Positions 58,146 to 64,000 of a stretch of 64,000 nt of DNA are shown here, one piece after another (the first letter of the stretch is position 1; each line of letters starts with the position of its first letter). The notes under the pieces were generated by a model that worked only from the letters and a program-made list of their open reading frames with translations, did no database searches and had not been told where the DNA came from. Location: the NCBI RefSeq assembly GCF_900105155.1, contig NZ_LT629762.1, positions 186,001 through 250,000 on the forward strand. The letters are read 5' to 3'. The DNA is from Pseudomonas prosekii (GTDB lineage Bacteria > Pseudomonadota > Gammaproteobacteria > Pseudomonadales > Pseudomonadaceae). Position numbers and translations under genes: made by a program.

Positions 58146-59420
58146 ATGGCCGATCTTTCGATTGTCTTCGCCGGTATCAAAGCCCCCAATCCATTCTGGC
58201 TGGCCTCCGCGCCACCCACCGACAAAGCCTACAACGTGGTCCGCGCCTTCGAGGCTGGCTGGGGCGGCGTGGTCTGGAAAACCCTCGGCGAAGACCCGGC
58301 AGCGGTCAACGTCTCGTCGCGGTACTCGGCGCATTACGGCGCCAACCGTGAGGTCATGGGCATCAACAACATCGAGCTGATCACCGACCGTTCGCTGGAG
58401 ATCAACTTGCGGGAAATCACCCAAGTGAAAAAGGATTGGCCGGACCGCGCGCTGATTGTTTCGCTGATGGTGCCGTGCGTCGAAGAGTCATGGAAATTCA
58501 TTCTGCCGCTGGTTGAAGCCACAGGGGCCGATGGCATCGAGCTGAACTTCGGTTGCCCGCACGGCATGCCTGAACGCGGCATGGGCGCGGCGGTCGGCCA
58601 GGTCCCGGAATACGTCGAACAGGTGACCCGCTGGTGCAAGACCTATTGCTCGCTGCCGGTGATCGTCAAGTTGACGCCGAACATCACCGACATCCGCGTT
58701 GCCGCGCGTGCGGCCCACCGTGGCGGCGCCGATGCGGTGTCGCTGATCAACACGATCAACTCGATCACCAGCGTCAATCTGGAGCAAATGGTCGCGATGC
58801 CCACCGTCGGCCATCAAAGCACCCACGGCGGTTATTGCGGCTCGGCGGTGAAGCCGATTGCGCTGAACATGGTCGCCGAAATCGCTCGTGACCCGCAGAC
58901 GCTCGGCTTGCCGATCTGCGGCATCGGCGGCATCGGCAGTTGGCGTGACGCGGCGGAATTCATGGCGTTGGGCAGCGGCGCGGTGCAGGTGTGCACGGCG
59001 GCGATGCTGCATGGTTTTCGCATTGTCGATGAGATGAAGGACGGCTTGTCACGCTGGATGGACAGTCAGGGCTACGCCAATATCGCCGAGTTTTCCGGGC
59101 GCGCGGTGGGCAATACCACCGACTGGAAGTACCTCGACATCAACTATCAGGTGATCGCCAAGATCGATCAGGATGCGTGCATCGGTTGCGGGCGCTGCCA
59201 CATCGCTTGCGAAGACACCTCGCACCAAGCGGTGGCCAGCCTGAAACAGGTGGACGGCACGCACAAATATGAAGTGATCGATGAGGAGTGTGTGGGCTGC
59301 AACCTGTGCCAGATCACCTGCCCGGTCGAGGATTGCATCGAGATGGTGCCGATGGACACCGGCAAGCCGTTTCTGGATTGGAATCATGATCCGCGTAATC
59401 CTTACCACGTTGTTCTCTAG
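58146..59420 (+). CDS. preA: Dihydropyrimidine dehydrogenase subunit PreA (catalytic)
   Basis: 424 residues. Dihydroorotate-dehydrogenase-like FMN barrel (PNPFWLASAPPTDKAYNVVR, ELNFGCPHGMPERGMG, and CGIGGIGSWRDAAEFMALG) with a C-terminal pair of 4Fe-4S clusters, CIGCGRCHIACEDTSHQAV and CVGCNLCQITCPVEDC. It reduces uracil and thymine to the dihydro form. It adjoins preT without a gap, so subunits are produced together. The operon then runs into a tandem repeat. Confidence 0.95.
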   Translation: MADLSIVFAGIKAPNPFWLASAPPTDKAYNVVRAFEAGWGGVVWKTLGEDPAAVNVSSRYSAHYGANREVMGINNIELITDRSLEINLREITQVKKDWPDRALIVSLMVPCVEESWKFILPLVEATGADGIELNFGCPHGMPERGMGAAVGQVPEYVEQVTRWCKTYCSLPVIVKLTPNITDIRVAARAAHRGGADAVSLINTINSITSVNLEQMVAMPTVGHQSTHGGYCGSAVKPIALNMVAEIARDPQTLGLPICGIGGIGSWRDAAEFMALGSGAVQVCTAAMLHGFRIVDEMKDGLSRWMDSQGYANIAEFSGRAVGNTTDWKYLDINYQVIAKIDQDACIGCGRCHIACEDTSHQAVASLKQVDGTHKYEVIDEECVGCNLCQITCPVEDCIEMVPMDTGKPFLDWNHDPRNPYHVVL

Positions 59421-59835
59421 ATTAGGGGCTGATCCGGAATCCACCCCTCACCCTAACCCTCTCCCCAAGGGGTAGAGGGGACTGACCGAGGTGATTTTCA
59501 GATAGTTTGCGACCGGGGACATTTGAGTCGCACTCAGATTTGGAGGGCATGGAGATCGGCCCCCTTCGCCTCTCTTCCCTATGGGTAGAGGTGAGTGACC
59601 GAGGTGATTTTTAGATAGTTTGCGACCGGGGACATTTGAGTCGGACTCAGATTTTGAGGGCATGGAGATCGGCCCCCTTCGTCCCTCCTCCCTATGGGTA
59701 GAGGGGACTGACCGAGGTGATTTTCAGATAGTTTGCGACCGGGGACATTTGAGTCGAACTCAGATTTGGAGGGCATGGAGATCGGCCCCCTTTCCCCCTC
59801 TCCCCTATGGGGAGAGGGCTGGGGTGAGGGGTGCT
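59421..59835. repeat. Three-unit 113-bp tandem repeat flanked by CCCTCACCC/GGGTGAGGG arms
   Basis: Units start TGACCGAGGTGATTTT at 59483, 59596 and 59709. Each contains GACCGGGGACATTTGAGTCG and ends in GGGCATGGAGATCGGCCCCC plus a CTCCCTATGGGTAGAGG-type hairpin. The outer edges, CCCCTCACCCTAACCCTCTC (left) and GAGAGGGCTGGGGTGAGGGG (right), are inverted to each other. It lies between the preA stop and the 3' end of the TetR gene, where convergent transcription meets. Confidence 0.88.
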
Positions 59836-59837
59836 TC

Positions 59838-60458
59838 TCAGGGTTCCAACCCGATCCCGCGCAATATCACGCTGGTCACGGTTTGCACCGCCCGCTCGAA
59901 CTGCATGTCCGACAACGCCTGATGATCATTGAGGATATTCACCTGATGATCGAAGTCGGCGTAATGCTGGGTCGAGGCCCAGATCATATAAAGCAGTGCC
60001 GACGGCTCGACCGGCAGGATGCGTTTGTCCTCGACCCATTGGCGAATCTTCGCTTCCTTCATTTTCGCCCAGTCATACAAGCTGGCGTCCAGCGCCTCGC
60101 CCAGCGTCGGCGCGCCGTGAATGATCTCGTTGGCCCAGACTTTCGAGCCGTGCGGGCGGCTGCGCGAGTGGTTCATTTTGGCGCGGATATAACTGCTGAG
60201 CACCACGCGCGGATCGTCGAACATCTCGAAGCACAAGGCGTCCTGTTTCCACACTTCCAGCAGGTCGAACAGCACTGCGCTGTACAGCTCGCCTTTGGTG
60301 CTGAAGTAATAATGCAAGTTGGAGCGCGGCAGTTGCACTTCAGCGGCGATGTCCGCCATGGCGGTGCTGCCGAAGCCTTTTTCGGCGAAGACCTTTTCGG
60401 CGCCGAGGAGGATTTTCTCGACGTTACTGCGGCGGATTTCGATCTTGTGATTGCCCAT
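59838..60458 (-). CDS. TetR-family regulator, RutR-like
   Basis: 206 residues from the ATG at 60458, with GGGAG five bases upstream; the long frame beyond it is spurious. N-terminal helix-turn-helix (ILLGAEKVFAEKGFGSTAMA then DIAAEVQLPRSNLHYYFSTK) and a YcdC/RutR-type C-terminal domain (MIWASTQHYADFDHQVNIL). E. coli RutR senses uracil and thymine; the PA0436 homologue sits at the same place beside the pyd genes. Pyrimidine-responsive repression of both operons is the likely role (inference). Confidence 0.87.
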   Translation of the reverse strand: MGNHKIEIRRSNVEKILLGAEKVFAEKGFGSTAMADIAAEVQLPRSNLHYYFSTKGELYSAVLFDLLEVWKQDALCFEMFDDPRVVLSSYIRAKMNHSRSRPHGSKVWANEIIHGAPTLGEALDASLYDWAKMKEAKIRQWVEDKRILPVEPSALLYMIWASTQHYADFDHQVNILNDHQALSDMQFERAVQTVTSVILRGIGLEP

Positions 60459-60624
60459 GAGGGCTCCCTGACAACAGCGTTGCCTCAGACTAGCATCCGC
60501 TCTGGGTCGCGGCGACAGCGGTTTTTTCACTTGCCGGGAGAAAAGCTGCGGCGTAAACATTTCCCGGTGTCTAGCGTTCATGTTTAAGTGACGCGCATTT
60601 CCTCTGCCAAGAAGGTAACCGACC

Positions 60625-61002
60625 ATGTCCCTGAACCAGTCGCTGAAAAAAACCCTGACCGCCGCCGCCCTGCTCGGCTCGCTGTTTGCCGCATCCTCGG
60701 TGTTTGCCCACGCGCACCTGAAAAGCCAGATCCCGGCCGCCAACAGCACCGTCACCGACCCCGGTGAATTGCGCCTAGTGTTTTCCGAAGGCATTGAAAC
60801 GACCTTCAGCACGGTCAAAATCAGCCGCGACGGCAAAGCCGTGCCGGTGAAAAACCTCGCGACCAAAAGCAGCGACAAGAAGACCTTGATCGTTACCCCG
60901 GAAGTCGCGCTGCAGCCAGGCAATTACAAAGTTGAATGGAAAGTGACGTCAGTCGATACGCACAAAAGCGATGGCGCCTACAGCTTCAAGATTGGCCAAT
61001 AA
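60625..61002 (+). CDS. copC: CopC-family periplasmic copper-binding protein
   Basis: 125 residues with signal peptide to A28 (LLGSLFAASSVFA). The mature protein starts HAHLKSQIPAANSTV, supplying the N-terminal histidine copper ligand, and ends with VDTHKSDGAYSFKIG, the Cu(II)-site aspartate-histidine motif. It delivers copper in the periplasm. copD follows after 3 nt. A ribosome site AGAAGGTAA precedes ATG. Confidence 0.93.
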   Translation: MSLNQSLKKTLTAAALLGSLFAASSVFAHAHLKSQIPAANSTVTDPGELRLVFSEGIETTFSTVKISRDGKAVPVKNLATKSSDKKTLIVTPEVALQPGNYKVEWKVTSVDTHKSDGAYSFKIGQ

Positions 61003-61005
61003 TCG

Positions 61006-61860
61006 ATGACCGATGCGCTGGTGCTGTGCCGCTTTCTGCATTTTGTCGTGGTGTTGATGCTGTTCGGGGCCTGGGTGTTCAGGCCTCTGTTGTTGACCGA
61101 TGACGCCGTCAATCTCGACCGGTCACTGGCGCGCATCACGCGTTGGCTGACCGCCGTGGCGCTGCTAAGCGGCGTGACGTGGTTGCTGCTGATCACCGCC
61201 AGTATGGCCGGCGACTGGAGCGCGGCGTTTGCGCCGTCGACATTGAGTCTGGTGCTGAGCAAAACCTTTTTCGGCCAAGTGTGGCGTTGGCACTTGCTGC
61301 TCAATGTGCTGCTGATGGTGTTGCTGTGGACGCCGTTGCGCACGAATGCTGCTTTGCGATTGATCGTCAGCGGTTTATTGCTGGCGACGCTGGCGCCGGT
61401 CGGGCACGGCGCGATGCTTGACGGGCTCAGCGGTCAGTTGCTGATTCTCAACCAGATCATCCATCTGGTCTGCGTTGGTACGTGGCTCGGCGGGTTGATG
61501 CTGCTGGTGCTGATTCTGCGCCAGCCGGTTGCGCTGGATGTGGTTTTGCGGCGTTTCAGCGGCATCGGTTATGGCTTGGTGGCGGGGTTGCTGATCACCG
61601 GTTTGATCAACGTGCGCGTACTCACCGGGCAATTCTGGCCGACGCCGTTATGGTCGGGGTTTGCCTTGATTCTGCTGATCAAGGTTGTGCTGGTGGCAGC
61701 GATGCTCGGGTTGGCGTTGTTCAATCGGCTGCGGATCAAGGATTGCGAACAGCGGGTCGGCACGCTGAAAACCAGCGTGCTGCTGGAATGGTTGCTGGGG
61801 ATCGGCGCAGTGGCGGCGGTTTCGCTGCTCGGCACCATGCCGCCCATGATCGCCACATAA
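61006..61860 (+). CDS. copD: CopD-family copper import membrane protein
   Basis: 284 residues with eight hydrophobic segments. Family features: CRFLHFVVVLMLFGAWVFRP at the N-terminus, HGAMLDG, and the histidine motif HLVCVGTWLGGLMLLVLILR. CopC and CopD act together to move copper across the inner membrane. No copAB is present here, so this is the two-gene YobA/YebZ-like arrangement. A REPIN directly follows the stop. Confidence 0.9.
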   Translation: MTDALVLCRFLHFVVVLMLFGAWVFRPLLLTDDAVNLDRSLARITRWLTAVALLSGVTWLLLITASMAGDWSAAFAPSTLSLVLSKTFFGQVWRWHLLLNVLLMVLLWTPLRTNAALRLIVSGLLLATLAPVGHGAMLDGLSGQLLILNQIIHLVCVGTWLGGLMLLVLILRQPVALDVVLRRFSGIGYGLVAGLLITGLINVRVLTGQFWPTPLWSGFALILLIKVVLVAAMLGLALFNRLRIKDCEQRVGTLKTSVLLEWLLGIGAVAAVSLLGTMPPMIAT

Positions 61861-61863
61861 CCC

Positions 61864-61960
61864 TTGTAGGAGCGAGGCTTGCCCGCGAAGGCAGTGTGTC
61901 AGCTGACATTGATGCTGCCTGACACACCGCTTTCGCGGGCAAGCCTCGCTCCTACAAAGG
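61864..61960. repeat. REPIN between convergent copD and the efflux adaptor
   Basis: TTGTAGGAGCGAGGCTTGCC and GGCAAGCCTCGCTCCTACAA, inverted and near perfect. The right end provides the TAG stop codon of the convergent adaptor gene (61952-61954). Confidence 0.9.
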
Positions 61961-63130
61961 TTCGGGAGTTTCGGTGTGGCCGGCTGCCGCGGTGTCGATG
62001 CTCACCACCACCGACATCCCCGGGCGCAGCCGTTCGCTTTGTTCCTGGCCGTCGTCCACGGTGATCCGCACGGGCACGCGCTGGGCGATCTTGACGAAGT
62101 TGCCGGTGGCGTTGTCGGCCTGCAACAGGCTGAATTCCGAACCGGTCGCCGGTGAAATCCGCTGCACCTTGCCGTGGAATTTTCGATGGTTGAGCGCATC
62201 GACGGTGAAGGTCACCGGTTGGCCGACGCGCACTTCATCCATCTGCGTTTCCTTCATGTTGGCGATCACCCACAACTGCTGTGGCACCAACGCCATCAGT
62301 TGCGCGCCGGAGTTGACGAACGCGCCGAGGCGCACGCCAATTTGTCCGAGCTGGCCGTCACGTGGCGCCAGTACGCGGGTGTTCGACAGGTCGATGCGCG
62401 CCAGTTGCACCGCCGCATCGGCACTGGCCACCGCCGCTTCCAGCGAACCGCGATTGACGATCACGGTTTGCAGGTCCTGCCGGGCGATTTCCAGATTGGC
62501 TTGCGCTTGCGCGACCGCGGCGATGGTCTGCGCGTTGGCGGCCATGGTCACGTCCAACTCACGTTTGGACACCGAACCGTCATTGATCAATTCCTGGTTA
62601 CGGCGCAGGTCCGCGGCGCTTTTGCGCGCCTGCGCCTGGCTGTCGACCACCGCGGCCTGCCGCAACTTGATGGTCGCTTCGGCGCTGTTGCGTTGCTGCA
62701 CCACGTTGGCCAACGCGGCTTTCTGCACCGCCAGTTGCGCCAGCGATTGATCGAGACGCTGCTTGTAGATCCGGTCATCGAGGCGCACCAGCAAGTCGCC
62801 GGCCTTCACATGCTGGAAGTCGGTCACCGGCACTTCATAGACGTAGCCGCTGAGCTGCGGGCCGATGATCGTCACTTGGCCACGGACCAAGGCGTTTTCG
62901 GTGGTTTCGACGGCGCTGCTGAACGGCGGCAGTTGCCAGGCGTACAACACGATCAACACGCCAATAATCGCAATCGCCGCGAAGCCCAACGACGAGATGA
63001 TCCGCACCCGCAGCGAACGTGGTTCGGTGGCCGGCGAGGACGGCGGCGCGACGCCTTCCGGGGTGGCGGCGATGGCATTGGTGGTGGTCGTGGTCGACGC
63101 CGGCGTGGAGGTGTTAGTCGGTTCGGTCAT
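61952..63130 (-). CDS. HlyD/EmrA-type membrane fusion protein of an efflux pump
   Basis: 392 residues from ATG 63130. A Thr/Ala/Pro-rich cytosolic N-terminus, one transmembrane helix (about 46-64, SLGFAAIAIIGVLIVLYAW), a lipoyl half-motif (TENALVRGQVTIIGPQLSGY), a long coiled-coil hairpin (about 125-230) and beta-barrel segments (NTRVLAPRDGQLGQIGVRLG). It links the inner-membrane pump to an outer-membrane channel. The ATG overlaps the stop of the MFS gene by 4 nt. Its stop codon falls inside a REP. Confidence 0.9.
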   Translation of the reverse strand: MTEPTNTSTPASTTTTTNAIAATPEGVAPPSSPATEPRSLRVRIISSLGFAAIAIIGVLIVLYAWQLPPFSSAVETTENALVRGQVTIIGPQLSGYVYEVPVTDFQHVKAGDLLVRLDDRIYKQRLDQSLAQLAVQKAALANVVQQRNSAEATIKLRQAAVVDSQAQARKSAADLRRNQELINDGSVSKRELDVTMAANAQTIAAVAQAQANLEIARQDLQTVIVNRGSLEAAVASADAAVQLARIDLSNTRVLAPRDGQLGQIGVRLGAFVNSGAQLMALVPQQLWVIANMKETQMDEVRVGQPVTFTVDALNHRKFHGKVQRISPATGSEFSLLQADNATGNFVKIAQRVPVRITVDDGQEQSERLRPGMSVVVSIDTAAAGHTETPEPL

Positions 63131-64000
63131 GAAGAAGTGGCACCGCTGGGTTGAACGGAAGAAGTGGCAGTTTGAGCGGCGGGCGCGACCGCTTGGGTGG
63201 TGCTCATCAGCCACAGCGCGCGAGTGGAAATCCAGATCATCGTCAGCACCGCGATCAGCGCAATCAGCATGAACACATCGTTGTAGGCCAGCACATTGGC
63301 TTCGCGGGTGGCGGCCGTGGCCAGGCTGCGAATGCCCTGCAAATTGCGCAAACTCGGGTCGGCGATCAGCGAGCCAACCGCGTTGCCGCCGCTTTGCACC
63401 CGCGCGGCAACCCGCGGATCCATCAGGGTCAGGTGTTCGACAATGTTGCTCGAATGAAATTTCTCGCGGACGATCTGAAACGTGCCGAGCAGCGCCGCGC
63501 CAATCAGGCCGCCAAGGTTCTGGCAGATGCCGAACAGCACCGAAAAACTCACCAGATTGCGTGGGTTGGTCAGCACGTTGCGCGTGCCGAGGACCATGGT
63601 CGGGCCAAGGAAAAACGTACCGCCGAACGCCAACAGGAACTGGCTGAAATACATGTTCTCCGGGCGGGTCAGGTTGTTCGAATAACTGTCGATCACCGAG
63701 CCGGTCGCCATCAGCGCCAGCGACACGATCAGCGGCATGAACAGGTGTTTGGGATCAATCGTCAGCGCGCTGGTGGCGAGGCCGGCAATGCTGCCGAGCA
63801 ACATCACCACGTACAGGCTGTGCAGTTGCTGACTGCTCATGTTGAGCATTTGCATGAAACCGACAGCGCCGGTGGATTGCTCGGACAACACCATGCGAAT
63901 CAGGATCACCGCCAGCGCCAGACGAATCATCACGCCGCTACCGAGCCAACGGGTCATCAGCATCGGGTTGCTGCGGTTATGTTCGATGGCCAGGCCGGCG
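63127..64000 (-). CDS. MFS multidrug transporter (DHA2/EmrB type), C-terminal part
   Basis: Partial: the reading frame remains open to the window edge at 64000, giving about 290 C-terminal residues. It has at least seven hydrophobic segments, with FLLAFGGTFFLGPTMVLGTR and FSVLFGICQNLGGLIGAALL resembling the second half of 14-helix DHA2 exporters, including the periplasmic stretch before the last helix. The start lies outside the window. It is translationally coupled to the HlyD-type adaptor; drug or metabolite specificity is unknown. Confidence 0.88.
   Translation of the reverse strand, partial: AGLAIEHNRSNPMLMTRWLGSGVMIRLALAVILIRMVLSEQSTGAVGFMQMLNMSSQQLHSLYVVMLLGSIAGLATSALTIDPKHLFMPLIVSLALMATGSVIDSYSNNLTRPENMYFSQFLLAFGGTFFLGPTMVLGTRNVLTNPRNLVSFSVLFGICQNLGGLIGAALLGTFQIVREKFHSSNIVEHLTLMDPRVAARVQSGGNAVGSLIADPSLRNLQGIRSLATAATREANVLAYNDVFMLIALIAVLTMIWISTRALWLMSTTQAVAPAAQTATSSVQPSGATSS

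Noticed and set aside
60459..60923. N-terminal extension of the RutR-like TetR protein by 155 residues
   Set aside because: The extension is low in homology, crosses the copC promoter region and part of copC antisense, and a good ribosome site precedes ATG 60458.

Overview
The window looks like chromosome of a Pseudomonas of the P. fluorescens group. It is GC-rich, densely coding and littered with REP/REPIN palindromes. Its left part follows the P. aeruginosa order PA1818-PA1806: lysine decarboxylase, dnaQ, rnhA, a methyltransferase, gloB, mltD, the five-gene npp (yej-like) ABC importer and fabI. No rRNA, tRNA, CRISPR array or prophage was recognised.

Layout. 1-3.8 kb: a LysR regulator, an acetyltransferase and ldcA. 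4.0-4.8 kb: a four-unit tandem repeat whose period contains a copy of the dnaQ 3' end. 4.8-9.4 kb: dnaQ, rnhA, SAM methyltransferase, gloB and mltD. 9.7-17.9 kb: nppA1A2BCD and fabI, tightly packed. 18.0-20.1 kb: a 135-bp-period tandem REPIN array split by an IS3-family element. 20.1-26.7 kb: LysR, VOC protein, amidase, GGDEF protein, and a Tat-exported molybdenum hydroxylase with a dihaem cytochrome. 26.9-28.1 kb: a second, almost identical IS copy, again inside a REP. 28.2-31.3 kb: nnrS, a ppyR-like gene and a secreted protein of unknown function. 31.4-33.6 kb: an AraC regulator and a LysE exporter separated by a decayed Fic-domain gene. 33.8-36.3 kb: an ada, PEP mutase-like, alkA repair operon.

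36.3-37.0 kb holds REP halves and a GC-rich structured repeat. 37.0-42.9 kb: GFA protein, miaE, a universal stress protein, a DUF1289 protein, and acnB behind a long, probably folded leader. 43.2-48.9 kb: sdaC-type serine permease, TetR, 2-hydroxyacid dehydrogenase, APH-family kinase and SDR. 49.1-51.5 kb: a small lipoprotein, DUF1652, a 17-codon ORF and a PAS-LuxR regulator. 51.6-60.5 kb: a complete reductive pyrimidine degradation locus made of N-carbamoyl-beta-alanine amidohydrolase, NCS1 transporter, dihydropyrimidinase, PreT, PreA and a RutR-like TetR. 60.6-64 kb: copC-copD and an EmrAB-type efflux pair, the permease running off the window.

The genes themselves are mostly familiar. The unusual content lies in the repeats. 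REP palindromes serve as exact landing sites for both IS copies, form tandem arrays, carry along a piece of dnaQ, and in one case appear as an in-frame insert in a coding region (nnrS). Other leads are the Fic pseudogene, the acnB leader, and the 17-codon ORF coupled to DUF1652.
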